DNA from: Cycas panzhihuaensis | Lineage: Eukaryota; Cycadophyta | DNA length: 64,000 nt | Direction: 5' to 3' | NCBI GenBank assembly: GCA_023213395.1 | Contig: CM041465.1 | Span: 22,878,001 to 22,942,000 of the forward strand | Part shown: positions 1-10,796 of the stretch, one piece after another | Position numbering within the stretch: position 1 is the stretch's first letter | Layout of the letters: every line of letters starts with the position of its first letter | Program-made: the position numbers and the translations under genes | Notes under the pieces: generated by a model | What the model was told of the DNA's origin: nothing | Seen by the model: the letters and a program-made list of their open reading frames with translations, nothing else | Database searches by the model: none

Positions 1-546
1 AAGAGGGTGAAGTTTGAGCAGCCCAAAAGTAACTTGGCCTTAGGGCCTCCATCTCTCGATTGAAGGAGATGACAATAGGACCAACATACTGCCCCGCTTC
101 GTGAAAACCCCTTGTGGGCGCAGAAGGACAAGAGTAAGTCTCTGCTCTATCCCATTCGTGAAAACCCCTTGTGGGCGCGGAAGGACAAGAGTAAGTCTCT
201 GCTCTATCCCATTCATGAAAACCCCATGTGGGCGTGAAAGGATAAGGGTTATATCATTTTGGAAAATTGGAACCTGTGAAAACCCGAAAGGGCATGGGGG
301 ATGACCAAATGGTATATGGAGACTCGATGAGATTTCAGCTACAAAATTTATTGTCTTGATTGGCTATCCGCTACATTTAAAGAGTCCTGAGCCAGGTTAG
401 TAGATTAGGAAATTTGTGGGTTTTCTTCCTCATGAGGGTTTCCCACAAAAGTATCATACTAGTTTGCTTTGTAAGAGGCTCAAATGAAGACCTCATAGGA
501 TAGAATAAAATAGAATGAAATGACCTTCTACCATTAAGGGGGAGAT
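1..546 (+). mobile_element. 3' internal end of a probable Ty1/copia retrotransposon
   Basis: No protein domain is readable here. The assignment rests on the right edge, where a purine run of the form AAGGGGGAGATTG (about 535-547) sits directly before a TG that opens an LTR-like segment. This is the usual polypurine-tract/LTR junction of plant copia elements. The segment also holds the 57-bp tandem repeat described separately. The element's coding part would lie left of the window. Its sequence is unlike the Tat-type elements filling the rest of the window. A gypsy element of another lineage cannot be excluded. Confidence 0.4.
101..300 (+). repeat. 57-bp tandem repeat, three copies plus a degenerate fourth
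   Basis: Units begin at 101, 158 and 215, each opening with GTGAAAACCCC and containing GGACAAGAGTAAGTCTCTGC or a variant. A shortened fourth unit (GTGAAAACCCGAAAGGGC) begins at 275. The first two units are nearly identical; the third has several substitutions. The frame stays open across the repeat only because 57 is divisible by three. I do not regard it as coding. Confidence 0.85.
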
Positions 547-813
547 TGAAAAGGGTTAATGACATAAGGTCATTACATTAGTTGATTATTTCGAAAAAGG
601 GTCTTAAGTGAACTTTAAATTAGATCACTTAAGTGAAATGTACTTTCATATGCATTATGTGTAATTTCATTTCACCTAACTCAAATGCTCCCTCTCTCAA
701 TATAAAAGTAAAGCTCAATGGAGGAGATTCATTCTTACCTCCCCATTTTGTGAGAGCTACTTTCTTTCTCTCAAGTCTCTCTTACTCCCATGTTTGCCTT
801 TGTGTTTAGTGCA
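547..813 (+). repeat. Probable copia-type 3' LTR with TATA box
   Basis: The segment begins with TG directly after the polypurine run and contains TATAAAAG at 701-708, the position expected for an LTR promoter. The end at 813 (GTGCA) is inferred: downstream of about 820 the sequence aligns with the Tat-family LTR of element D on the other strand, so the copia LTR must stop near here. The 5' LTR lies outside the window, so the end cannot be checked by comparison. Confidence 0.4.
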
Positions 814-2413
814 TGGAGATGAAGGATAGATCCACTCTTTTCACCCTCTTGGTTCTCTTTAGGTTCTTTAAGGAGGCAACAAGGAAGAGGGTTTCATGGA
901 TAGTGAAAAGAGCCACAGGCAGGGTCTTGTACCTAATGTACCTTCTCCTCAAGGGTAGCCCCCTTCTCTCCTCCCCTCTCCTTCTCCATACCTCCCTTAG
1001 TTTTCCAAAGAATCATTGAAGAGTAGATCACTACTGGCAACAATATAGGTAGCTCATTGTTGCATCTACAACTAGCACCATAGATCCTACATGGTTGGGG
1101 TTTTATCCCCATCCCATATCCCTCTTGTCTTTTGATTCAATCCTTGTAAAAAACTTATAAAAGTTGCACTTTGTAACTTTTGCAACATTTGTAGCATCTC
1201 TTGCCATCTTTACTTGATTTTTTCTGAAAACTTGTTTGCATTTGTTATTGGGTTATTTCACTCTCATTACCCCTTTATCTTAGTACTTGGGGGTAGCATG
1301 GAGCAATTTAGATTTGGAGCCTTAGCCATTCCGAAGCTAATATTTATTTTTCATTCTCTTCCCTCCTTCTCTCACATCCTACGTTAAATAATATATGTAA
1401 CCTAAGGAACAACATTGATATTGAATGCATTCCTTTCAATAGAGATAAATGTATCTTGTTACTTTTCCTTTCGCATACTCATCTTGCATGTGTTTGGTGC
1501 CCCATGGGAAGGGATGAACTTTGTTGGTGCAGGTTTCCCTTGTGTTTGGAGTAAGAGAGGATTTTGTTCCAGGTACTTTTCTCTTCCACTCAATAGTTGT
1601 TTTTCTTGCACTCAAAGATTGTAAAGTAAAGTCGCTTTAGTATTTATATTTCCTTTCTCTACATTTCTTTTTTTTTCTTTTTGGTTTTAAGGGAAGGTAA
1701 GGAAGGCCCCTCTCTTCATTAGCATTCCTTTCATTGTACCATCTATAATAAGGAGAAGGGTGAGGATTGCAAGAGTGGTGAGGGTAGTGCTACTCCAGCC
1801 ATCGTATTTCTGGGTGCATCTCTCTCCTTAGCCTTCTTTCTCTTACCTCTTTCTCCCCTTTTGAATACCCTTAGACAAAAGGAAAGGGAAAGGATTGGTG
1901 TTGTCTTTTATAGTTTGCTTGTTTGTTTTATATTTACCCATTTCAAGATCATATAGTTGAAGATCTAGGTAGACCACACCAATAAGTTCTTGTTCTTTCC
2001 TTTGGCATATATAACCCCACATGTTGCCTTTTTTCATATAGGCCTTTACCCCTACCAAGACCTAGGCAAGGTAAGTTAGGCACTCATCCGCACACACTCT
2101 TATCATCTCATTGCATATCATGAAGTAGCTTTGCATCCCTTGCATGATCTTTTTCCTACGTAGCAATCTCCATGATTTCCTTCTTTGCATTTGAAAGAAT
2201 AAAGAGAGTGAGGTTGTATATAGAAAGAGAAAGAGAGAGAGAAAGAGTGCATTGCTTTCTTTCTTTAAGAAGTCATTTCTTTTAAATACAAACACTACAT
2301 TTCTACTTTATATCTCTCTACCATATATCAAAATAAAAATAAATATAGGATAGCCTCCTTTGTTAACCTGTCATACCTAGAACCTCCCTTAGGTTTAGCG
2401 CCTTGAGGGCACC
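814..2413 (+). repeat. Element F: old Tat-family LTR, left part
   Basis: Stretches between about 830 and 1860 align in order with the reverse complement of element D's LTR (about 17850 down to 16860). Examples are TTCTCCTCAAGGGTAGCCCCC-like sequence near 945, the paired AAAAGTT/AACTTTTGCAAC block near 1160-1190, and GGGAAGGTAAGG near 1690. The copy is plus-strand and heavily diverged, so it is among the oldest here. Element A interrupts it at 2414 and the remainder continues at 13402. No coding sequence is seen. Confidence 0.65.
2409..2413 (+). repeat. Candidate target-site duplication of element A, left
   Basis: GCACC lies directly left of A's LTR. The five bases right of A (13402-13406) are ACACT. 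The two differ at two sites, both transitions, so this is a plausible but decayed 5-bp duplication. Confidence 0.45.
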
Positions 2414-5014
2414 TGAAATGCTCTCTGCGGGGCGGTGATCCTACGTCTAGCAAAGGGGGATAAAAGACACTACGCTAACTAGGCTAGATAGTGAGGACCT
2501 CACCTCGCAGGACGTCTGTGCACCGGAGCATGAGTTCGAGACTGTAAGGTGCCTAGTTGCTTCCAGGTAGCCGTGCAAAAGTGAGGCCTTCCTATCCTTA
2601 GGATGGCCGGGAAGGAGAGGAGACGCCTCGCACGTTGCAGCTTCTCAAGGTAATGAGAAGGCAACGAAGGCAAGGGGGGACAACTGATCCAACACGCAAG
2701 CAAACGGCAAAAAGGATAGCTTGGGTCTGACACAAAAAGGGGGGGGGGGGTCTACACTATGCTACGTAAAACAAGAAACTAGTGTAGAAAAGTAAATACA
2801 AAGAAATGATTATTTTTTCCTTTTCCTTTATGTTTTTTATCCTTTCTTATCTATCAGGCAGGTGCAAAAGAAACAAGAGGAAAACCTGGATCCGGCGTTT
2901 GAGGTAGAAGCACAGTTGATCTCGCGAAGCTCCGGGCCCTCTTTCTCCTTTCTCCATGCACGCGACGCCGGTTGACGGTGGCAAGGGGGTTTACTTACCT
3001 CCCCGTGAGCATGCGAAATCGAATGAAATGAAAGGACAAAAAGGAACCTCAAAACTAAGGGAGAGAAAATACCGTATGAGAGCTAACTGGCAATAGGTTC
3101 GCTCCACGCACCACTTCCACCAATGCGATCCTGCAAGAAAGCATGAAGAGCACCTTCCTCTCGAGAGAGAGGCTACAAAATATACAAAGAGATATATGTA
3201 TATGTATTACAAACTGAAATCAACTTAGCTAAATAAACTAAGCTATATGCTAAAATGTAGCAAAAATGAAACGAGAGCACACGGGATACTCCCACACTAC
3301 CAAATGTCACAAACACACAAAGTGGAACTGAGTATAGCCTCAGGATGGCTAACTCACCCATGGGAGGTCTCCAAAGGGGTTTGGGAAAGGAATGCCGGGT
3401 GGTAGCAAAGGTCAATGTGGATAATCCCAAACCGGTCTGGATGCCCTGACACAATCCCCTAAACTCCTTCGACTTGTTCCTCGAGACAGCATGTGCGGTA
3501 AGGGGAAGAGGACAAGGGACGGAACCCTTAGGGAGAAGGACGGCAATGGGGGACGGAACCCCGCCTATCTCCCTCAAATCCTCGTGTATGCTCCCTCACC
3601 CTGGCTGACTGAGGAAAGAATGGAAGAAGGCTTGGAGAAAATGAGGGACTCCAAAGAAAAACCAGGAAAATGGATTTGGGTCAAGGTAGCACTACAGGGC
3701 AGCTATGGCCAATGATAGTCACTTTCATTTATGGGGTAAAAGAGGTAAAGCAGGGAGAAAGAAGAGGTGGAATGCTTGCTAGTAAAAATGGAAAAAAGAT
3801 TGCAAGCATGCCCAAAGGTTTGCAAGTAAAAAAAGAGAAGGAAGTACAAGTGAAAAGAGGGAAAAATGCAAGTAAAATACAAGAAATTGCAAGCAAAACT
3901 AAAGGGTACCTTGTGTAGAAAGGTCAAGCATGCTTCCTGCCACTAGGAACAGCAGCAATGAAGGTCAAATGGAGGCTGATTATGAGTATGTCCTGCTGAA
4001 GTGTGGATGGAAGAGGCTCCTTGTGAAGTTGGAGCTGTGAAGCAAGTCTTTGGGGTAGCTTCTTGGTTGAAGAAGTCCCTTGAATCTCTGAGTAGCTGCA
4101 AGGGGAGTAAAGCTGGTTGTGGAGAGTAGTAAGGGGCAGCAATGGCCCTGAAAAATCCACAGGTGGCAGCTTGGTTCACCCTCCTTAGTTGCTATGCATG
4201 AACTTGATGTGTTTTCTGTCTTTTCTTGTGTGCAGTCTCTTGGAAAAACTCCTCTTGAAAGTTTTGAAAATGGGCCAAAAGTCTGAAAAAATGAGCAAAA
4301 GATCCTTGGAAATGGGGAGGAAAAATCCCTTTATCCCCTGTTCACAGCAGGTGAACGTTGGGGATGTCAGGGCACCTGCAATCGAACGAAGCCATGCGGT
4401 AATTTCGCAAAAAAAGCGAAAACCGTCGCGTGGTTCTCTTTTTTAAATTTCAAACAGTCGTACCGCGGAAAACTCTGCGGTACCGCTGCAAACTCTGCCG
4501 TACCGCTTAGTTTACCGCGGTATTAGCCTGAAACTAAAGAAAGAGAAAAACAAGCAGTAGAATCGGGTTTTGAAGCAAAAACAGAAACTAATTATGAATT
4601 AAATCAGCTGGGGGAATGCCCAGGCAATGGGCAAGTACCCAAAACAACCCAAAAAGTCCTAACTAAGGATCGAGTTTGACTTAGAAAGGATGGCAACGCA
4701 AACAACATGTCGCAACATGAGCAAGTAAACTGGCATAAACAATCCCAGGAGACTTTGGAGACATCGTGAGTGGCTGTACGCTATACGGGGTGTCGCATTC
4801 GTTGAGGAATACTCCCGCTGTGAGTCGTCATAGGCTGAAGGCGTGCCGTTAGGCACATGCATTATGAGCAAGCAGGCAATCAACGCAAAGCGGTGCAGAT
4901 GTCAAGCAACCTACTCTAAATTACCTTAATTAACATGGGTAAGAAAGTGCGAAAATATACCTGAACAAACTTGTGTCGATGCATCTCGAGTCCATTCCCA
5001 TTAGCTGGGAAACA
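2414..5014 (-). repeat. Element A 3' LTR
   Basis: In plus-strand reading it runs from TGAAATGC (2414) to GGGAAACA (5014). On the element's own strand it therefore opens TGTTTCCC and closes with CA. It is a direct repeat of 10797-13401 and is adjoined by a polypurine tract on its internal side. A run of G at about 2739-2750 looks like a slippage expansion. Confidence 0.88.
4452..4530. promoter_or_regulatory. GGTACC palindrome array in U3 of A's 3' LTR
   Basis: Several short units of the form GCGGTACCGC alternate with AAACTCT or TAGTTT. Equivalent arrays occur at the same place in the LTRs of B, C and E. Position upstream of the expected start of transcription suggests a cis-regulatory role, but no binding factor can be named. 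Confidence 0.45.
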
Positions 5015-5026
5015 CTGCCCCCTTGG
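5015..5026 (-). promoter_or_regulatory. Polypurine tract of element A
   Basis: On the minus strand, AAGGGGGCAG directly precedes the 3' LTR start TGTTTCCC. Element C has AAGGGGGCA in the same position (24856-24866). Such a tract primes plus-strand DNA synthesis in LTR elements. Confidence 0.75.
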
Positions 5027-5375
5027 CAGCAGAGCCTCACTGCTCGGAAGCATAATGTGACAGTGAATACTGACAACCAACAATATGAGTAGCACATGAA
5101 TATATATATGTAAAAACAATAAAGAGCGGCACGTGGACCAAGGGCATAGGCGAGTGTCGTGGCGGAACGCGTGGACAAGGGAGACGGGGATGAGGACAAT
5201 GTAGGGGTTGCCTACGTGTCATCTAAACATTGACCTGAAACTGAAATGAGCAAGAAGAAAGGGGATGCCCCCTGTTACCGAAGTGCAACACGAAGTAGGA
5301 GGGCGTCCAGCAAGTAAAGCAAGCAATCTAACCAAAAGCAACCAGAGACTTGGGCACGGGCTGGCCAGGCAAGTC
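5027..5375 (-). other. Non-coding spacer between A's aRNH stop and polypurine tract
   Basis: I see no gene. The stretch is collinear with the corresponding spacers of elements B (46955-47285) and C (24870-25275), so it is part of the family's 3' untranslated region. Confidence 0.6.
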
Positions 5376-5789
5376 TCAGGGGCGGTCATCTAGAAGAGGG
5401 AGGCGACGCTCAAGGATGAGGCTGTCGGCCTCAGCGTTGAGGTGCCTCAGGATATGCTGAATATCTATTGATGAGAAACAAGCCAGAAGAGACCTGGTGG
5501 CAGACGCGAGAGCTCTCAGGTGAGGGCATCGCACCTGGTAAACCTGGGTGAGATGGGACACCACAACCTAAGAATCGTAAAACAACACAATGGAACCGCG
5601 ATGGAAATGGAGAGCATCAGTAAGGGCTTCAATAACGGCCGTGTACTCGGCTTCGTTATTGGTAGCCTTAGGAAGAAAGACCCCGGAACACAAGAAGTCG
5701 TGTCCGGAGGGGCTACGAAGGATCCACGCAATGGCGGAAGGCCCGGGGTTGCCGCGACTTCCACCATCGATGAAAACGAGGAGAGACAT
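5376..5789 (-). pseudogene. Archaeal-type RNase H (aRNH) ORF of element A, one in-frame stop
   Basis: The frame starts at ATG 5789 and ends at TGA 5376, 138 codons, interrupted once by TAG at about 5568-5570 where copy C has CAG. It matches the RNase H-like family RVT_3. The N-terminus has IDGGSRGNPGPS (first catalytic Asp). NNEAEY supplies the Glu, and YDS followed by VVVSHL supplies the second Asp. Near the C-terminus, LNAEADSL supplies the last acidic site. All four catalytic residues are present. This is a second RNase H, distinct from the one fused to reverse transcriptase in full-length relatives, and it lies between pol and the 3' LTR. It would degrade RNA in RNA-DNA hybrids. It survives in A although RT and integrase are lost. 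Confidence 0.85.
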
Positions 5790-6615
5790 GGCTGGATACA
5801 AAGCTCTGGTAAACAAACACAAATAGTAATGACAACAAAATAAATACTGGAATGGCAAGCGCGAAAAGGGCCGAGAAGGGTAGGAGGACCTAGCAATGAG
5901 GTCACCTGAGAACGAAAGCAAGCAATCTGGCCACTGGCTGAGAGTGGGCGGAGAAAGGATGCCCTGGGGTGCCAAAGGTTGCTTGGGAAAGCAAAAAAAA
6001 TGCCCCCAGATGGGGGGAGCATTTCCTTTGGGGATCCCAGGGGTGAAAAGGGGGTGCAAAAACGAGTACAGCGCGACAAAACAAGCCAAACGAGTATAAA
6101 CTCGGGCATGCACGGGAGCAGCTCGTAAAATGGTGCAAAAGGGTCCTGTCAAAAGTGCAATAAAGAGGCACCATAAATGCCCTTGCAAGAGAGGGGAAAA
6201 AAGGGAATCCATAAAGCACAATGGGTGACAGGGCCAAAAGGCAAAGGCTATCAGGGGAATGGTGCGTATCATGTATGATAGAGATAGCATGTATGGTTTA
6301 CTTTTGTAAATGAATATTTTGTTGTAACATATGCATGTGTTTCCTTCCATGTATGACTGTATTTCTAATAGGAGCACACACATCCACTGCAAGCAGAGGC
6401 GATCGAGAGGTGTGAGGTTAGAAAATAGGGTGACATACACGTCCACATGGGAGCATAGCGGAATATGCGAAGGAAACGACAAGCACAGGAGAGGAGTAAC
6501 GATACTCCATAGCGTCGTCCTAGTTGAGGGATGCCTAAATAGGAGGACAAAGGTTTCCAAGAGCACATGGGAACGCGGGTTCCGCGGGAGGAACCGAAAG
6601 AAGAACTGAAAAAAA
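5790..6615 (-). other. A: pol-distal leader region with deletion scar of the antisense gene
   Basis: About 5790-6240 corresponds to the region upstream of aRNH in element C (25699-26180). About 6340-6615 corresponds to C 29230-29480, the region just after pol. The roughly 3-kb antisense PMD gene that lies between these in C is absent; the join is near 6250-6340. The aRNH frame happens to stay open upstream to 6566, but C does not preserve it, so I do not call it coding. Confidence 0.6.
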
Positions 6616-6870
6616 ATCCATCTTAAATTGCCATTCTACCCGTGGTTGGGAGGAATGGGAACAATTTAAAATTGTAGTTTAGGCTCGTTTCGGAGCATGA
6701 ATCCATCTTAAATTGCCATTCAACTCGTGGTTGGGAGGAATGGGAACAATTTAAAATGGTAGTTTAGGCTCGTTTCGGAGCATGAATCCATCTTAAATTG
6801 CCATTCAACTCGTGGTTGGGAGGAATGGGAATAATTTAAAATGGTAGTTTAGGCTCGTTTTGGAGCATAA
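6616..6870 (-). repeat. Triplicated 85-bp hairpin repeat of element A
   Basis: Three tandem copies begin at 6616, 6701 and 6786. Each contains an imperfect inverted repeat: the left arm CCATCTTAAATTGCCATTC pairs with the right arm GGAATGGGAACAATTTAAAA, around a loop containing GTGGTTGGG. Element B has two copies and elements C, D and E have one each, always just after the end of the coding frame. The stop codon of A's RS-rich tail (6849-6851) lies inside the third copy. Confidence 0.9.
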
Positions 6871-9800
6871 AGAGAGCAAGAGGTGTGGCTAGACCCCGTA
6901 GAGGTGGAGCTAGTCACATGCAGGGTGGGAGATAGGTGACGAAGAATAGGCCTAGTTTGGCTAGGCCTACCAGTGAACTTGCTATGGTCAGAACCATGTG
7001 AGTGCAACGGACCTGGCACATGGTGGATCGCGTGGTAAGGTTGCATCCGAGTAAGAGTGGCTCTAGTCTGAGGTAAGGATCTAGAGCGTGAAGAAGAAGT
7101 GCCTCTATGAGTGGTTCGTCGACGTGGGCGCCTACGTGAAACCGCTTGGGGAGGTTGAGAAGGTAAAATAAATGGCTGGTTTAGGACCAATGGCTCGGGA
7201 GCCAATGTAGAATGAGGAGGAGCGGGGATATCTGATCGAGATATTCCCCTAAGTGCTCATGAAACCAGGGTGACACGTCGAGAAGAGGGCCCATAACCCT
7301 CGCTATCTGAATCAGAATCACCCGTGGTAGCTAAGCAACCGTAACCACCTACACTAATAGGGGCAAACCTAACTAGGTTTGGCTCATGACATGGCATAGG
7401 GTTCGACTGATGAGGGTCAGTCTCCTTAAATAAAGGTCCCACGGAAGGGGTAACCTCCTCAGGATCACTATCTTCATCATCGAAAATAGCCTGGCAGGCT
7501 GGATGAGAGGTGTGAGACGGTATAGGCTCGCGGGTGACAACTTTAACTTGTCCTTCATGGACAAATTTAAGTTGCCCCCATTGCATGGAGCAGATTGCTC
7601 CCATCTGGTCGAGCCATGGTCGGCCCAACAAGAGGTTGTACTCTACATCAACATCGAGTACAACAACTTTGACAGAAACAGTTTTCCCTCTTTAGGTGAG
7701 GGAAAGGGAGACTGTCCCTAAAGGGGACTTCTCGGTCCCATCATACCCTTGGCATTTCCAAGGGATAGACTCAAGAGCTACTATGCCCAGCTCCTTGAGC
7801 ATACGCGCAGGCATAGCATTAACCGAGGAGCCATTATCCACAATGGTCCTCTTTATGATACAGTCAGGAGTGTCAATGGTAATGACGAATGGGTAATGCA
7901 AAAGCTTCTCCCACTTGCTGGGAGATGCGAGATCTCTGGGATCAAATGAGATGACAGGTGGCCCATGAGAGGTAGCACCTATCGCATGGATGGAAGCATC
8001 TTGTTGGCCAAGAGCTTTAAGAAGGAGAGCACGTTGTTCAAGGCAACTTCTCAAGACGTCCATCAAGGACATTCCTGCAGCGACGGTGTGGAGCTCATCA
8101 ACGATAGAAAAGGGCTTACCCTTCCCTGTGCGTTGGGTAAGCGCCCTTCAAAAATCGTAACGGCCAGGGCGCACAAGAATAGTCTTGGGAAGCGCAGGAA
8201 TCTCCGGAGGAACGGCTTCCGGAAGAGGATCAAGGTGAGATGTGGATGAAGAGGCACCGGCTGCCTCTTTAGCAGCTTGGGACTGGGTTAAGGCATATAA
8301 CAGAGTGGTCTCAAGCAATTGAACAACCTTCTTTCCCTTGTGGCGGGACCGCGAAGGTGAAGGAGCACGGCGGTCAGGGGAGCGCGAAGGAGAAGATGAT
8401 CTTCGCATACCCTTCCCTCTACCATGCAAAGGGCGAGAATCAAGAGACTTATCCCGATTTCGATTGTTCCTTTGCTGAACAACGCAACCACATTCCCCGT
8501 GTTCGGGGAACGGGTCTCTATGAATAGGCTGATCGAGGTTAGGCCTCGATGCTCGCCTAGGGGACGAATCGCGCGGCGGGGCGTCACAGGTTGCCGTGGC
8601 TCAAGAACGCCGCATCGTCATGGAAACACTCCCCATGGATAGAACACCACCTCTTCTCAAGGGGAGGATCGATCCTCCTTGCTTGAGAAGGTTGGGTGTT
8701 GTCCCCTTTGGGGGGCATCGCATGAGAAGCCTGCTGGACAGGTTTATGAGAGGTCGGCGACGAAGGAGGCTAGAGTTTTAACTCCTTCATCGTTCGCTCG
8801 AACGAGCGAATAGCGGAGGTAAGGGGATCCAGGGTCCTCTCAGTCGGATAAGAGACAGACCTAGCAAGCTGCGAAGGTTTGGTCTCCTTCGCTGGGGGAG
8901 GCGCCTAGCGACGTTGCGAGGGCTTAGGAGGTTTCTTGAGTCCAGCCTGGATCTCAATAGCCTCCAGCGCCAAGCACCTCATAATCACAGAGTCACATGT
9001 GGTTGCCCCCATCTTGAGGACTTCCACATGCACTTCGGGGCGAAGTGCATTGACGAAGAGATCTCGCTTCAACTCTTCAGGCAACATGGCCTTGGTAGAG
9101 TGAAGAAGGTCATGAAAGCATCGCACAAAGTCACGGTTCATCTCATCATGACCTCGTTTAAGTGACAGAAGCGCCTTCATTCCACTTTTGAATGGACGGG
9201 CTACGTCAAAATAGTTGACGAACTCATCCGCCAATTGCTGGAATGAGGAAATCGAATGGGTGGGAAGGCGGTAAAACTACTTGAGGGCGTCGCCCTGCAA
9301 GGACTGCGGAAAGAGCTTCATCAAGATATGGTCGTAAGCCCAATAATTGATGCATGCCATGGAAACGCTGCGTACATGCTCTGTTGGGTCTTGCGACGAA
9401 GTTCCGTCGAATTTGGGAACTTCAGGAGGGTGAGGCGGTAAGCTGGTCCTTAGCGCCTCAACAGATAATGGCGTCGACCTATAGTCCATGAAAGGATGTG
9501 TCCTCGCTTGGGCTAATGGATTGACGACCGGCAAAGGAACGGATGGGGGTGGTAGGCCCATCCCTCCTTGAGAAAACACCCCTTGTTAGAAAGGGGTTTG
9601 CGGGTAGAAGCTGTGGAAGGGAGGTATACTCCCTTGTGATGACGCAGCAACGGGAGTTGCACTAGATGATGGAAACGCAGGGCGAGGAACTAGGTTTTGC
9701 CCATAGGGGCCACCCATAGGTGGCACAACCCCGTATGGGTGCAACGGGTCCACCCCATAGACGGGGAGATGGTTTCCCTTAGCTCGCCCCCAAGGTTGAG

Positions 9801-10617
9801 ATGCATAACCTGGGGGCACGTAAAGGGAAGGACCACCAGCAGAGCTAGGAATGTCTGTAGGAGTGGGTCCTACATATCCAATGGTGGCAGCGCTAGCAGG
9901 CCCCTGAGGCCTACTAGGGGACGCATGTGCCACATTTGAAGGCGGCGCATGCGTTTGGCTAGGGAGCGGCATGCTGACCCTGAGTTGGGGAAAGGTCATG
10001 CCACGAGCGGGTCCTGAAGAAACAGGACTGCAGCTAAGAGTGGGCGGCGCAACGCTTGCCCTAGGAGCTGGGGTGGACACGGCATAGGACGAGCATGCGC
10101 GGGTAGAGGCATCAATCATTGTAGAAGGCGCGGGGATGGATGAGGAAGATGCTACGTTGCGCAACATTTCCTCAAACCATCTAGGGTGCGGCTGGTGGCG
10201 AGTTGCTCGGAAATACTCGCTAATTACCTCGACTACGTCAGCAGGAGGGCTATCCTCGTAGCCATACGAAGTCGATGGGATCTCGAACGTAGGGGATCCC
10301 TCGGGACGCTCCTCATAAGGCTCACCCGTGGGATGGTGAGTCTCATGAGGAGCTGAACCTTCCACCGCATGGGAGGAAGGGCGAAAGTCACCAGGGTGAA
10401 AATGGTCATCAGGGTAGTATATGGAATCATCGCCCTCATGGGCGGATTCTAGCATAGAGGCGGGGAACTCTTAAGTTCCTGAAGCCATAGAACGGTAAGC
10501 CCAATCGGACGGGTAACCTTCCATTGTCAATTCGGGGTTCGACGACGGAAAGGAACGAGGCGATTGGCCTTCTAGCAATGAAGGCAAACCTCGCCAGCGA
10601 CGCGAGAAACGTCGCAT
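6849..10617 (-). pseudogene. Element A gag-protease with RS-rich tail (disrupted)
   Basis: The start is ATG 10617, chosen because E has the same MxRFSRR beginning. Frame 10617 to 8905 holds the proline-rich N-terminal gag region and the gag core. The core contains FVNYFDVARPF, HDEMNRDFVR and LPEELKRDLFVNALRPEVHV and resembles the retrotransposon gag family. A frameshift follows near 8600. From 8429 to 6849 another frame carries aspartic protease (VDNGSSVNAMP near 7838, with DNG in place of the usual DSG/DTG) and LLGRPWLDQMG. A serine/arginine-rich tail, absent from full-length E, comes last. In-frame stops include TAA near 10470, TAG where TGG encodes the LKWFYR tryptophan in C, and TGA for CGA near 7255. 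Gag would form the particle; protease would cut it. Confidence 0.85.
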
Positions 10618-10778
10618 GCAACGCCTTTGCGAGCGTTGTTAGAAGAAACAAAAAGAGAAAAGAAGAAAAGAGATGCAAGCGCGTTGGGGGTTGCCCAACG
10701 GAAAACACGGAACAAGAACTCACCTAGAGGCAAGAACACCAACAGAAGAGAGAAGTGAATTTAGCTTCCTAACCGGCG

Positions 10779-10796
10779 CCCTCAAGATGGTCGCCA
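10779..10796 (-). promoter_or_regulatory. Primer-binding site of element A
   Basis: Minus-strand TGGCGACCATCTTGAGGG lies directly after the 5' LTR's end. Elements B, C and E have related sequences at the same place. It fits the TGG start that pairs with a tRNA CCA end; the tRNA species is not resolved. Confidence 0.7.

Noticed and set aside
2500-2560. GTTCGAGAC/GAGTTCGGGACC blocks in LTRs, resembling a tRNA T-loop
   Set aside because: They recur at a fixed place in several LTRs (2532, 22205, 36240), no matching A box or cloverleaf could be drawn, and no CCA-adjacent acceptor stem is present.
5520-5843. Plus-strand ORF of 107 codons over aRNH
   Set aside because: Shadow of the aRNH frame on the other strand; the minus-strand frame carries the catalytic motifs.
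5568-6566. 332-codon minus-strand ORF as a single protein
   Set aside because: Only its last 74 codons are the aRNH domain; the rest is not conserved as a frame in C and crosses a deletion scar.
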